In this document: piece by piece, positions 1 to 12,200 of the stretch
How positions within the stretch are numbered: the first letter of the stretch is position 1
Layout of the letters: each line of letters opens with the position of its first letter
NCBI GenBank assembly: GCA_018136815.1
Contig: CM030935.1
Coordinates: 3,155,999-3,219,998 of the forward strand
Length of the DNA stretch: 64,000 bases
Direction: 5' to 3'
From: Isochrysis galbana
Lineage: Eukaryota; Haptophyta; Isochrysidales; Isochrysidaceae
Program-made: the position numbers and the translations under genes
Notes under the pieces: model-generated
Database searches by the model: none
Told to the model about the DNA's origin: nothing
The model's input: the letters and a program-made list of their open reading frames with translations, nothing else

Positions 1-1164
1 CTGAATCCATCCATGTCCCCGATAACTTTGCCCCTACGCCGCACAGAGAACCAACAGCAGCCCAGGCGATCACAACAACGCGTCGAAGCCACGTAGGCTG
101 TCGCAACATCCAGTCTGGCTGATCTGTGTTTACAGTAAGCGCAACACATGAGCGTAATGATGAGCAAGGTGACGGCACCGAGTGCTGCCATACCAAAGAT
201 GAGCCCATAGGGAGGGTAGACGCAGAGCTCATAGTCATTTTCCACGACTGGCGGGCCGAGAGATACGCCTGCGCAGATGTCCAAATCGATGCTCGAACAG
301 TTGAAGTTGAGAGCGGCAGGGTCGAGGCAGCCAAGCACCGGTGGAGGTGGAGATGGAGGCGTCAAGGGAGGAGATTGGGGAGGCGGCGGTGACGGCGGTG
401 GTGGCGACGGAGATGGAGATGGGGGGGGGGGGAGGGGGGCGGGGAGGGTTCGGGTGAAGGAGGTGGTGGGAGGGGAGGTGGCGAAGGTGGGGGGACGGTG
501 GTGGTGGCGAGGGGGGGCGTGATGGTGGGCTTGGGGGGGATGGGGGCGGTGGCAGCGGTGGAGGTGAGGGTGGAGGAGGGGAAGGTGGGGGCAGAGATGG
601 CGGTGGCGGCACAGGAGGCGGCGAGTCTGGCGGCGGGAAAGCTGGGGGAGGCGGTGATGGTGGCGGTGGTGCCGGCGATGGCGGAATTCCCGGCGGGGGA
701 GAAGGCGGTGGCGACGGTGGATGGGAGGGCAATGGCGGTGGGCTTGGAGGCGATGGCGGGAGGTGCGGGGGAGGTATAGCCGGCGGAGGTCCTGGCGGCG
801 GCGGGCCGACCGCGCACGTCACACGCCGGCCTCTCCCGTCTGGACGGGCGCCATTCTGACTACACGGGCCGGAGATTCCCCCAATGCACGCAAGCGAGGC
901 GCACGCGTCGACGTTGTCTCCCACACGGTACGACTCTCCGTTTGGGCAGGTGCACAGGCCTCCCCACTGGCCGGCCACGTTGAACTCGACCAGGTTGATG
1001 ACTCCCGGTGGATACTGAGGCGGAAGCGGCGGTGCAGAGGGCGGCAGCGCCGGAGGCGTCGCCATCTGACTGCGGTGGACGCCGACGACCCGACCGTTGG
1101 GGGGCGGCGCCGCTTCCGCTCGTGGGCGGGGGGGCCGCCGGCTCCCCACGTCTCTGCCCATCAC
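1..1164 (-). CDS. Proline-rich type I membrane glycoprotein, partial (3' end off window)
   Basis: Reads from about 1164 down to the window edge. Order on the minus strand: a short Cys-containing globular part with a CTCPNGESYRVGD motif and several further Cys (about 970-800), a long SPPP/PPSPPP stalk (about 790-350) like hydroxyproline-rich cell-surface glycoproteins, a second Cys-containing module (about 330-200), one transmembrane segment reading YGLIFGMAALGAVTLLIITL (about 195-135), then a Cys/basic cytoplasmic tail still open at base 1. The reading frame changes twice, near the G-rich tract at about 500-540 and in the G run at about 421-437; SPPP repeats continue cleanly across both once the frame is switched, so homopolymer length error (or recent slippage) is likely. 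The true start may lie upstream of 1164 behind an intron. The family is not identified beyond this architecture. Confidence 0.6.
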
Positions 1165-1625
1165 ATAGAAGATGTTTCGGACTATTTAGCAGAAGAAATG
1201 ATGAGACCTAGATGCGGGAATGGTAGGTGTGTCAACAAATGCGAGGAGAGAGAGAGCGCCTCGCTTTCTCATCTTCTTGTCGCTCCCAAGTATTCACTAA
1301 CGGGGCGCCCCCTTTCCTCCACGAGAGTTTCTCCCTCTCTCTTCTCTCCAGAGAACATCGAGGCCTAGGAGATCTATTTTGGGGGGGGGGGGCGTGAGGG
1401 CGCTGTGAACCATCTCCTCCGTCCAAGAGGAGAAGCTTTGGATCGGAGCAGAGAGTATTTTTAGGCGGGGGAGCTCGTCCCTCGTGGGGAGCTGATTTGA
1501 GAGACCTTCCGACGCGCCGCGAAGGAGAGGGAAGGGAGGCCAGGGGTGGGGTGGGGGGGGGGGGGGGGGGGGGAGGGACACGGCAGACTACGTCGTAGAC
1601 GACGAGGTCGCAGCGGGCGCTGCCG

Positions 1626-2393
1626 ATGCATCGAGCCATTCACCCACTCGCACTCACGTTCATAGTGGCTGTGCAAGTCGGCGCGACGCGTCTCTATTTT
1701 CGAAGGCCATCCAAAGTGCAGGTGGGCTCGCATGGCATGCACTCCAACTCGCCAGCAACAACCCACCTACAACCCACGGGCCGCCACAAGCGTGCGCTCT
1801 TATTTCCGTCGGCTTCCACGTATCAGATTGACGCCATGGCAGCGTCCCTTTCGAATCGTCAATACAATCATGACTTCGTGGGCATCGGCGCTCTACCAGA
1901 AGATCAAGAGCCTTCGCATGTAGCTCGTCGACTGCGCGTGATCCGGCACACTGTAAACCTTGGTCGTGGTAACAGGCGCTGGGACGTTGCACGTGCCGCG
2001 CTTCTCGAATGGCGTATGCATGATGGGAGCAGCTGGTCAGCCATCCATAGAGATCGAAGCGGGAGTGTCGTCACCCTTGCGGCACTACCCCACCCGCGAA
2101 TCCCCTTGCTCTGGGTGCTGAATCCATGCCGGGAAGTCGATTATTCGCTTAATGCTGGCGATCGCTGCTGTGTTGGCTATGCCACCTTGAAGGGCCACCT
2201 CATTGCTGGCGAGGAGAGCATGAGTGTCTATCGCAAGGCATCCGGCGAAGTCTGTTTCGAGGTGCTCTCGCGGTCTCGTGGTGCAAACCTCTTTGGAAGG
2301 CTGATCTTTCTAGGGCTCGCCAAGACGCAAGACCGCTTCTTTCGAGAGCAATGCCGATGCATGCAGGCGCTTGTGATAGGAGACGATCGGTGA
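1626..2393 (+). CDS. DUF1990 / UPF0548 family protein
   Basis: Single open frame of 255 codons. From about residue 75 it carries the family's landmarks in order: HDFVGIGALPE, a Gly/Arg segment, W-x-ARAALLEWRMHDGSSW, WVLNPCR, GYATLKGHLIAGEE, GEVCFEVLSRSRGAN and FFREQCRCMQ. DUF1990 proteins occur in plants, algae and bacteria; no reaction is established for them. The first ATG (1626) gives a basic N-terminal extension that could be a leader; a second in-frame ATG at 1836 would start just before the conserved domain and gives a more typical length of about 185 residues. No intron is needed. It is an isolated gene, divergent from the proline-rich glycoprotein. Confidence 0.85.
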   Translation: MHRAIHPLALTFIVAVQVGATRLYFRRPSKVQVGSHGMHSNSPATTHLQPTGRHKRALLFPSASTYQIDAMAASLSNRQYNHDFVGIGALPEDQEPSHVARRLRVIRHTVNLGRGNRRWDVARAALLEWRMHDGSSWSAIHRDRSGSVVTLAALPHPRIPLLWVLNPCREVDYSLNAGDRCCVGYATLKGHLIAGEESMSVYRKASGEVCFEVLSRSRGANLFGRLIFLGLAKTQDRFFREQCRCMQALVIGDDR

Positions 2394-2395
2394 TA

Positions 2396-3394
2396 GCATG
2401 CGAGATCGCTCCCCAATCCACCTTTGCTATGTTTGTGTTTGCGGGATTTGCCCATCATGGATTTTGGTTCACACGTGAGGTATTGGCATCAGGCATGGCC
2501 TTGACGACGTCGATCCACCTTTTCTAGGCGGCAAGATTCAATCTATCATTCGCATAGGGCATAACCTCAAAAGATCGATGTATCGAGATATAATCGTTCA
2601 TTCGTTGTTAAGGCGCGCCTTTCCGCAGAAAAATTGCTGCTGAACTCAGAGCGATTCAAGAGTGACATCTAACTTGGAGCGATTCAAATCGGTTGCTGCC
2701 AACGCCGGTTCATATTCGTGAATGCCAGGCGCGTGTGCATTTGTTACCGCCATTTTGGCAATAGTTGGGCAACGGCGCTCTTCATGACATCGAATGAAAT
2801 GTGTAGGCAGGCTCTACCTGGAGCCTGGAGGTCGCGGAGACGCTACACGCTACCGCTACCACATACCACATATCGCCGGGCATGCTTGGCCTCTGAGCCC
2901 CGGTGAACGTCGAATGTCCCCCAGCCTGACGTTTTACACAGATTAAAAGGATAGGCCGCGGAGCGGTACTTTCCACGATACCCTCTGCAACGCTCACGAA
3001 AAGACGAAAAGCCTCAAGGGAAACCCGGCGCTGCCAACGTCCAACGTTCCGGGAAAATGCGATAAAAACGATGCTGTTTAGAAAATCATAAAACCATTTG
3101 CGAACCATAAGCCCTGGGTCCGTCCCCCCCCACCTGGCCGGCGCGGTGCTATGGCGGCGCAGCGCGGAGGGCGGCGCGTGGAGTGGCGCTCTGCCGGCGA
3201 TGCGCACGCACCTCCGCCCGTACCTCATACCTCATGCTCATGCCTTGTTCACCCACCTTCTCCCCTCACTTGCCTCTTCTCTCGTCGCTGCGCCTCTGAC
3301 CTCCCCACCTCGCCTTGCCACTCCCAATCCGCATCGCCTCCTGCTTCCTCACGCACTCACGCACGCCCGCCCCTCTCTGTCGCCTCGCAGCTCT
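2396..3394. other. Intergenic spacer, no gene recognised
   Basis: No open frame here shows a recognisable family or a plausible exon series. Short AT-rich stretches and two near copies of a GAGCGATTCAA motif (about 2649 and 2677) are present. Nothing else is supported. Confidence 0.5.
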
Positions 3395-3785
3395 CCCCTC
3401 CGGCGTTCACGTGTCTTCTCGCCCCGTTTGGGTAAGAGAAGACGGGGGCACCAGAACCAGGAGGGAAGGGCCGCGGCTCGCCGCGGCCACTCGCCTCGGC
3501 GAGAGAGATTAGCGCTTCTGGGCTTCCATTCACGAGTGCCCCCCCCCCAATGCGTTGTTTTTACCCGAAAGGGGTTTTCCCCCAGCGTGGACTCGAGGAG
3601 AGGACGTGCTGGGGTGCGCGGGATCGGTGCGTGCACTGGGGGGAGGACAAATATCGAGGGGAGGGGGCAGTGCCCCCTCCCCCCGGTAGCACTCGGACAC
3701 CTGGCTCGTCAGGCATGGCGGGATTCCGGGACGGAAAAGTTGTGTCCAATTAGCTAGTGGGGTTGGCTAGGATATAACATTAATT
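3395..3785 (-). repeat. Interspersed repeat, copy 1 (inverted relative to 21.7-22.2 kb)
   Basis: On the minus strand this stretch begins with TAATGTTATATCCTAGCC near 3785 and matches 21,705-22,120 of the plus strand over about 390 bases with scattered substitutions and different G-run lengths. Shared landmarks are the block ending in AATCCCGCCATGCCTGACGAG, a CTCGATATTT-x-TCCTCCCC block, GGGTAAAAACAACGCA and a GTCTTCTCTTACCCAAAC block. No open frame is conserved between the copies, so it looks like a non-autonomous element. Confidence 0.75.
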
Positions 3786-4430
3786 ATTTTTTTATTACCA
3801 ACCTACCAAGGCTACCAGGCTACCAATGGAACCTAATGCCTAATGGTAGTAGGGCTTCGCCGCGGTGGCCCTCCTAGTGCCCGGACCGCACCTACGCCGC
3901 GGCGCGCTACGCGCGCCTCTTGTCTCCTACTCATTGATTGTATTACACAATCATGCATGCATGTACATACACATACATTCTTGTTGAAGAGCTGAACTAG
4001 AGGCGGCTTGCCTTCATTTGGTCTCCTTTCCCTCAGGGTTTCTTCCCCTCCCTGTGGGGACTCTCACCCTACCATGAGCCCCCCCGCGAGCACCCCCCAG
4101 GAGAGGCCCAGGAGCACCCCGTACGCGACCAGAACGGCGTCGCCTTGGCTCGGTATGAGGGCGCGCCCCGAGAGGGCCTCCTTCGACAAGGATTCATTGT
4201 GGTGACGTTGGTGAACATCTCGAGGAGACGAGGAGAAAAATAAGTCGTTAGAGCTAGCATTCTCGGAGCTCTTCCCGGTCCTCCCACCGAGTTTCACTCC
4301 TGGACATGCCTCTTTGAATTTACGAGAGAAGAAAGCGCGCGCGCGCCGCCGCGCGCATTCTGTCAGATTGACCCCTCGCGCGAGCGGTGGGAGGGGGAAA
4401 GCGCGCGCACGCGCGCAGTGGGGGGAGGGA
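3786..4430. other. Spacer upstream of FkbM-type gene
   Basis: It contains an AT-rich stretch with short ACCAAC/CTACCA repeats (about 3800-3850), an alternating CATGCATGCATGTACATACACATACA tract (about 3951-3976) and a GCGC-rich run (4335-4415) just before the methyltransferase reading frame. No gene is recognised. Confidence 0.5.
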
Positions 4431-4890
4431 ATGACGTGCGCTACCGGGCAGCCCTTCGCGGTGCGCGCGCGCGGCCTCGCCTTCACGCAGTGCCTCCACG
4501 AGGGCGCCGACACCATCGGCGACTACGTGCGCAAGCACGGGCGATGGACGGGCTGCGACACCCTCGCGAGCACGTGGGAGAGGCCGGAGGTCGCGGCGGG
4601 CGGCGGCGTCTTCGTCGACGTCGGCGCCAACATCGGCAGCTGCACGCTCCTCATGCTCGCCCTCGGCGCCACGGTGCACGCCTTCGAGCCCGTGCCCGAC
4701 AACGTCCGGCTGCTCAACGCGTCCGTCCGCGCCAACCCCGGCTTCGCCGACCGCGTCGTCGTCAAGCAGCTCGCACTCGGCGCGCAGTCGGTCGTCGACA
4801 AAGAGCTCCTCGACGGCACGGGTCGGCGAGCCGTCGACTGGCTCGACGCCGAGACAGGGCGTGCGATCCTCGAGCTGATCAGGGCGCAGA
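4431..4890 (+). CDS. FkbM-type (Methyltransf_21) SAM-dependent methyltransferase, truncated
   Basis: The frame has the diagnostic start of the FkbM family: GGGVFVDVGANIGSCTLLML (SAM-binding loop), then ATVHAFEPVPDNVRLLNASV and a LALGA segment. FkbM enzymes O-methylate sugars and small molecules; the substrate cannot be told. The ATG at 4431 is the best start; an upstream non-ATG extension is basic low-complexity sequence. Family members continue about 100 residues beyond the LALGA strand through an ID-x-EG motif; here the similarity fades and at about 4890 the sequence turns abruptly AT-rich and unrelated. It is either a truncated gene or one whose 3' exons were displaced. Confidence 0.65.
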
Positions 4891-5185
4891 GCCTTTTGTT
4901 TTCAATCTTTACTTGGGAAGCTGAACCCGAATCGACACCTTCTAACAATTCTTGGAGGTGGGGAATTAATTCCAAATTGACATAAGTTTTGATTGTACCC
5001 AGCAGAACGTCACGACTCATATCGAGGATTGTTTTCTCAGTGAATTTATTGCTCAAGAGAGTGTGTCTAATATAAACCAATGTGAATGGTTTATCAATCT
5101 CGCAAATGGAGTGTAAGGTGTCTTCAATTTTCGTATTGTGCTTGAAATTGAATACATTGAATAAGAACTTACATTCTTCAGTGTA
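4891..5185 (-). CDS. AT-rich open segment, unknown protein fragment
   Basis: On the minus strand one frame stays open for about 95 codons with balanced, protein-like composition (a stretch CKFLFNVFNFKHNTKIEDTL, later FTLVYIRHTLLSNKF and SRDVLLGTIKTYVNLELI). Base composition is far richer in A and T than all neighbours. It directly abuts the truncated FkbM-type reading frame. I do not recognise the family. The frame formally continues into GC-rich sequence on both sides, but that part is probably antisense shadow. A foreign origin is an inference from composition only. Confidence 0.35.
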
Positions 5186-5685
5186 CCGCAGGGACAGGGC
5201 GCAGGGGCAGGAGGGGTACCTGTGACGCGGCCGAGACTGGGGCCGCCCCCGCGCCTTCACCCTCCCTCGCCCTCCCACCCCTAGGACTGGGACTCCCTCG
5301 TGGTGGCCCCGCATCGCGTATTTGGAAACGAGGGGTACCAAATGAAGGCAAACGACCTGAACGCGTGAACCCGCTGCCGGGTGGGTGGGCGCTCGGGCGA
5401 GTTGTGCGACTTTTGGGTGACCCCCGATTGGCGCGGTCAAGGCGTTGGACTTTGTTACGGGAAGCGATGCGTGTGGCTCGTGAGCTAGGGATGCGGCGAC
5501 TGTGGTTGTGGACGTTGCTCGAGTCGGGGCCCGTCTCGTTGTATGATCGCGTGGGACGACACGCAATATACACAGGCTCACGCTGATGCCGGATGTGATT
5601 GTCGAAGGCTTCCTGAGGGAGGTGGTGAACGCATTCCCCAATCTCAAGTTCCTCAAGCTTGAGGTGGATTTTTTTGTGAGGCGCG
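5186..5685. other. Spacer between AT-rich segment and ankyrin fragment
   Basis: GC-rich sequence with several overlapping open frames, none with recognisable motifs. No gene is called. Confidence 0.4.
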
Positions 5686-5689
5686 AGGC

Positions 5690-5965
5690 ACGCGTTCTAA
5701 CAGCGCGGTGCGCCCTCCTGCGCCTTCGGCCTCGCTCGATCGACGTCCGCCCGTGCGCTGAGCAGTGCACTCACGGAGGCGCAGTCCCCCAGTTGGACCG
5801 CCATCTCCAAGAAGCCAGGAACCCCTTGTGGCCCGGGTCGGCGTTCGCCTCGAGCAGCAGCTCCACGCCCCTGCACTGACCGCGCTGGCGAGGGGGGAGA
5901 GCAGCCCGCAGTTGGGGTCCGCCCTCGCCCTCAGCAGCTCCCGCGCGCACTCGATTAGTTTTGAG
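5690..5965 (-). pseudogene. Decayed ankyrin-repeat fragment
   Basis: On the minus strand three successive ankyrin-like helices can be read: ARELLRARADPNCGLLSPLA, then VELLLEANADPGHKG, then LEMAVQLGDCASVSALLSA. They lie in order but in different frames, so the fragment is broken. No start, stop or splice context is clear. It is separate from the ankyrin units of the nucleoporin, whose sequences differ. Confidence 0.5.
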
Positions 5966-6097
5966 CACTAACGTAAACATGAAAATAAAGTTTCTCGTAA
6001 GTGGCTCGCCTCCCCCCCGCACTTCTCACCGTGTGGTGTTGTGTTGTTGTTGTATCCTGGATCGTGGATGCCCAACTTCCTTCTCGTTTTTCACAAT

Positions 6098-6136
6098 TCC
6101 CACCACCACCACCACCACCACCACCACCACCACCAA
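6098..6136 (+). repeat. (CAC)n microsatellite
   Basis: Uninterrupted CAC/ACC trinucleotide run just downstream of the 3' end of the nucleoporin gene, probably in its 3' UTR. Confidence 0.9.
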
Positions 6137-6219
6137 AGTTTCAGTCTACAGCTCTCACCAATGAGATGACTCCGACTTGGTCGCCCAAGTGGCCAGCAAA
6201 ACAAGTTCAATTGAAGATG

Positions 6220-9200
6220 TCAGCCACGATACCCTCCAAACCTTGGAGCGGCAGCAGCTGGAGCTCCAAAAGTTGCCCCCCCCCCAAAACCGCCCGATTG
6301 GGGAGCAATTGCCCCGAACCCACCTGCTGGAGCAGCGGCAAACGCGCCAAAGCCGCCTGATGCGGATGGCGTAGCCGCCGCCCCAAAGCATCCACCAGTG
6401 GATGCCGACGCGAGTGCGCCAAACCCACTAGTTGCAGGCGCTACACCGAACGCGTTTCTGGCGGTAGACGCAGACGAGGCACCAAATCCTCCGGTTGCCG
6501 GAGCAGCATTGAATGCCGCGAACGGACTGCTCCCGGCGGTAGGAGCAGCAAAGCTACTAAATGCGCCCCCACTCGCTGGGGCACTTGTAAAAGCACGAGG
6601 GCACGAAGGCGCGCTGCCAAAAGCCGATGGCTGCCCAAACGCTGGAGTCGATGTCGAACCGAATGTGGGCGTAGTACTGGCACCTTGCACAAAGGGGCTA
6701 GCGCCTATCCCGATTCCAGATGTTCGACCGAATGCAACGGTTGACGAGCTGGCCCCCGAGCCAAAAGCACTACCGCCGCCCAATGCCGATAGCTGGCCAA
6801 AGGCAGTGTCCGTAGTGGTTGAGGTTGGAGCGGTGGGTGTGGGCGTGCCAAAGGACGCCGGAGGAGCAACGACGGGTGCAAGACCGAACTATGAGAGGGA
6901 GATTCCGGGAGGGGGGGGGGGGGGGTTGAAAAGTCATCGTGTGTGTATGGGGTGGGGTCAGGGCAGGGGACATTATGGCCATGCTTCGACGACGGGCCCC
7001 TGTAAGGCGGGACGGGGAGGGGGGTTCGCCCGACCCGTCAGGTCCCGAAATGCGTAACCCGCTCCGTACAATGCACAAAAGGAAACCGATGATAAGGGAT
7101 CGGCCTTACCGGAGCGGCAGCAGTTGGCGCCCCAAACGTGGTTGAGCCCCCTGAAGCAGACCCAAAAGGACTGGCCTCACCAAATGCCGCTTGCTCAGGG
7201 GCACTGCAGCCGAACATCGAGGAGCCGGAGGTGGTTGACGTAGTAGCAGGGACAGTAGGGGCTCCAAACGCTCCGGTCGCTTTTGTCGTCGGGTTCATTG
7301 GCGCAACAGGGGGCGGTGCTACGTCAGCGCCACCAAAGCGGCCGCCAAAGGGAGCAGCTGCCGGTGTGGCCGAAACCGATTGGAAGTAGACGACTTTCGA
7401 CGCGAGCTGTGGGCGGCTGCTATAGGTTTGCCATCTTTGCTCGTCTGGCGAAAGGCCACCAGGGTCATCTAGACCGACCGTCATCAAGCCTGGTTCTTTG
7501 GTAAGGACGAACTTGCCCACTGCCGCCGGTTTTGCAGCCGTGGGTACCGGTGCGGCAGAAGGTGCATTGGGCGCCGGTGCAGCAGCTAGTGACGGTGCAG
7601 GGGCACCGGACGTGGTACCTTGCGGCGTGGGCTTTGATTCGGAGGGCTTCGAGGATGACGTTGGTCGAGCCGCAACACTTGTGTGCGTTTTACTAGACGC
7701 CGCGCCTGTAGTTGAAGCGGAGAGTGAATCGGCGATTGCGCTACCGAAACCCGCGGACAGCGGCGAGAATGGGCTAGCTGTATCCGCGGCGGCGCCACCG
7801 CAAAATGCTGTCAAAGCTTCCACACCTAAGGCCGGCAAATCTTTCTTTGCGGCAGCCGGCATCGACGGACTAGCACCGAGGAGATCAGTAAATGCAGCAG
7901 CAGGGGCGGTAACAGTAGCGGGCGCCGACTGAGTCGGAGCTACTCGAGGGGCCTTGTCAGCCTTAGGCGGAGCGAAGGTAGAGGATGGGGCGCCTGCGGA
8001 TGGAGCCTCCCTAGCTGCAAATCCGGTTAAGCAGGGGGCAGGGGTCGCGGCGAAAGTGGTTGCGCCAAGCCTCTCCGTAAGGGGGGCGGCGGGCGCGAGG
8101 GATGGGCTGGCGGGCGATGAAATGGCAATACCCGCCGGCACTGATGCAGACGCCATGGTTGCAGTGACACAGAGTGACGGCTTCGTGCTAGGCTGGGAGA
8201 GGGGCATCCTCCGTACGCCTATTTTTCCTTGCACAGGTGTCAACGTGCCAAAGCTGCCCGACGTACTCACTACTGCGTCGGGCTCGCGCTTTTGCTCAGT
8301 GGCAATACCAGTATGTGGCGGGAGCTGCAGTGGTTTATCTCGATTGGAAAGAAGTCGCGTCAGTTGACCAAGCCTTTGCGGATTGGCGTGGTGCAACAGG
8401 TTCGGTTCAAGTTGGCCACTGCGATCACGAGATACAAGGATTGGCGTGCAAAAGGGCGAGCTCGTGCGGCTAGCGCCGCCCCCTTCAACGGCGGACCTAA
8501 ATTTCTCTGCCAATTGCACCCGAAGCGGCGAGAACAGCTGCGACGATGGCGTTTGCGGATCGAATTGTGACGGCAGCTTCATTGACGCGCAGTCTAGCTT
8601 CTTCGCACGTACTGCAATGTCCCCTATCCGTTGCTCCATCTGATCAAGGACAGCGGCTTGCTCAAAGAGTGTCCTCTGCAAACGTCCGAGGCCGCCGCCA
8701 CTACCAGCATCGTTGGGACGCACATCGACGCGTGCACGGCGAAGGGAGCACTCAAGGTCGGTAATACACGCTTCAAGCGATCGCATTTCTTCGGGCAACA
8801 GCGGCAAGAGACACAGCCTTTCCAATGTCCACGGGTCGGGGTCCTCTGTATCAAGTAGCCGAACCATCGGCTGAAGCACGCTGCGCAACTGCGACTCTAG
8901 TGCTTCGCTCCGCGCATTCACGCCGTCGTAACGCGCCTGCACCGATCGTAGCATAGTTATGGCCGCGGCAAGGCGTTCGGAGTGACGTTTCCATGATTCC
9001 CGATCTTCAGCGATGGGACCACAGCAAGAGGATTTGCGCGCTATTGATGGGCTCGCCCCGTTTAAATTCTTGGTGTGGTCATTGAAAGAAGCTGGCAGTC
9101 TCTCGAGGCTCGATGCGATCCGGCGTTCAGCTTCTTCGAGTCGTCTTAGCTGTGATATCATTCGATCAAATTCTTGTTGGAAAGGGGCGCGTAGCTCCTG

Positions 9201-12200
9201 TGACGCCGAGGAGGCAAATGCGCGCATGTCCGCTTGTATCTTTAACAATGGTGCACTAAGCTTGATCGCCGCATCCGGCGACTTAGCCTGGGACTTCTCT
9301 TGCAACACGTGTGCCGCTTTGGTGGAATTAGTAGTGCGACCTGTGACAGTCGGAGCGATGCGAACATCACCAGCCCGAGGAGTGTCGATTGCGCCGTACT
9401 TGCCCGCACCTCTAAAAGCGCCGTCCGCACTCGCTATAGGCGCTTTGGCAGGAGAGCAGGTGGTGGTGCCCATCACGGATGGTGGAGCAGCCGGTGCACA
9501 TGGTGGCCGTTCCGAGGGTAAAGATGAGCTGAAGGCGGAATTCGGGGTGGTGCCAAAGCCACTTGCAGCGGGAAATCCGAAACTAGTCGTAAGTGCCGGA
9601 GTCCTCAAGGGGCAGCCAAATGAGCTGGAGGGAGCGGCTGGCGCGGAAATCGTAGAGCGTGCGGAGGCTGAGCTACGACTCGAGGCAACAAACGGAGGAG
9701 CAGCCGCGGGCGCACTCGGAGCGGCGTTCGCAGCGGCGGCCCCGTCGGCCGCAGCCTCGAGTTGCGAGATGACCTTCTGAAAGCGCGGCTTGTCTTCCCC
9801 GGGCGCTTTCCCAGACTTCTCCTTGGCTGCGTCGAGCGCCGACCTTCCCTTGATTGTGCGTAGCTGCGTGTCGGCACCCGCCTCAAGCAAGATGGGCACG
9901 CAGTCGTCCCAACCCTCGGAGGCAGCATAGATCAATGGTGTCACGCCCGCCTTGGTGGCTGCGTTGACCGAAGCACCGGCCGCAATGAGTGCCTCGATGT
10001 CCGCGGGTCGCCCGCATTTCGCAGCCCAGTGCAGCGAGCGATTCGTCTTGGTGTCAGCCTTCTCCAAGTCGGCACCATCCTTGATGGCTTTCAGCAAGGC
10101 GTCGTGATCACCCATTTCTGCGGCATTGATCAGGTCATCGTCGGCTGTCGCTCCCTTGCTACCCCGCCCAACGGAAGTGCTCGGCACGTGAGAAGCCGAG
10201 GAGGCTGGAGACGGCGCCGATGGAGCCGGAGCAAATGAAAGCGCGGGGGCGGCCGGGGCGGCGAATGGGCTCGGAGACGGCCCTTGTGCGCTGAAGGAGA
10301 AGGCCGAGGCGCTTCCAGCGGTAGAAGCCCCGCCGGCGATGAAGCTTGAAGCACCAAACGCACAACTGCTAGCCCCAAAAGCGTTTGCGGCAGCACCGAA
10401 CGCAGCTGCGGGCGCAGCCGCGGGCGCACTCGGAGCGGCGTTCGCAGCGGCGGCCCCGTCGGCCGCAGCCTCGAGTTGCGAGATGACCTTCTGAAAGCGC
10501 GGCCTGTCTTCCCCGGGCGCTTTCCCAGACTTCTCCTTGGCTGCGTCGAGCGCCGACCTTCCCTTGATTGTGCGTAGCTGCGTGTCGGCACCCGCCTCAA
10601 GCAAGATGGGCACGCAGTCGTCCCAACCCTCGGAGGCAGCATAGATCAATGGTGTCACGCCCGCCTTGGTGGCTGCGTTGACCGAAGCACCGGCCGCAAT
10701 GAGTGCCTCGATGTCCGCGGGTCGCCCGCATTTCGCAGCCCAGTGCAGCGAGCGATTCGTCTTGGTGTCAGCCTTCTCCAAGTCGGCACCATCCTTGATG
10801 GCTTTCAGCAAGGCGTCGTGATCACCCATTTCTGCGGCATTGATCAGGTCATCGTCGGCTGTCGCTCCCTTGCTACCCCGCCCAACGGAAGTGCTCGGCA
10901 CGTGAGAAGCCGAGGAGGCTGGAGACGGCGCCGATGGAGCCGGAGCAAATGAAAGCGCGGGGGCGGCCGGGGCGGCGAATGGGCTCGGAGACGGCCCTTG
11001 TGCGCTGAAGGAGAAGGCCGAGGCGCTTCCAGCGGTAGAAGCCCCGCCGGCGATGAAGCTTGAAGCACCAAACGCACAACTGCTAGCCCCAAAAGCGTTT
11101 GCGGCAGCACCGAACGCAGCTGCGGGCGCAGCCGCGGGCGCACTCGGAGCGGCGTTCGCAGCGGCGGCCCCGTCGGCCGCAGCCTCGAGTTGCGAGATGA
11201 CCTTCTGAAAGCGCGGCCTGTCTTCCCCGGGCGCTTTCCCAGACTTCTCCTTGGCTGCGTCGAGCGCCGACCTTCCCTTGATTGTGCGTAGCTGCGTGTC
11301 GGCACCCGCCTCAAGCAAGATGGGCACGCAGTCGTCCCAACCCTCGGAGGCAGCATAGATCAATGGTGTCACGCCCGCCTTGGTGGCTGCGTTGACCGAA
11401 GCACCGGCCGCAATGAGTGCCTCGATGTCCGCGGGTCGCCCGCATTTCGCAGCCCAGTGCAGCGAGCGATTCGTCTTGGTGTCAGCCTTCTCCAAGTCGG
11501 CACCATCCTTGATGGCTTTCAGCAAGGCGTCGTGATCACCCATTTCTGCGGCATTGATCAGGTCATCGTCGGCTGTCGCTCCCTTGCTACCCCGCCCAAC
11601 GGAAGTGCTCGGCACGTGAGAAGCCGAGGAGGCTGGAGACGGCGCCGATGGAGCCGGAGCAAATGAAAGCGCGGGGGCGGCCGGGGCGGCGAATGGGCTC
11701 GGAGACGGCCCTTGTGCGCTGAAGGAGAAGGCCGAGGCGCTTCCAGCGGTAGAAGCCCCGCCGGCGATGAAGCTTGAAGCACCAAACGCACAACTGCTAG
11801 CCCCAAAAGCGTTTGCGGCAGCACCGAACGCAGCTGCGGGCGCAGCCGCGGGCGCACTCGGAGCGGCGTTCGCAGCGGCGGCCCCGTCGGCCGCAGCCTC
11901 GAGTTGCGAGATGACCTTCTGAAAGCGCGGCCTGTCCTCCCCGGGCGCTTTCCCAGACTTCTCCTTGGCTGCGTCGAGCGCCGACCTTCCCTTGATTGTG
12001 CGTAGCTGCGTGTCGGCACCCGCCTCAAGCAAGATGGGCACGCAGTCGTCCCAACCCTCGGAGGCAGCATAGATCAATGGTGTCACGCCCGCCTTGGTGG
12101 CTGCGTTGACCGAAGCACCGGCCGCAATGAGTGCCTCGATGTCCGCGGGTCGCCCGCATTTCGCAGCCCAGTGCAGCGAGCGATTCGTCTTGGTGTCAGC

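Noticed and set aside
1232-1639. Minus-strand frame between the proline-rich protein and DUF1990 gene
   Set aside because: Composed of homopolymer and low-complexity translation; no domain or splice signals support it.
2782-3228. 148-codon minus-strand frame
   Set aside because: No motif, no splice context, uneven composition; not enough support to call a gene.
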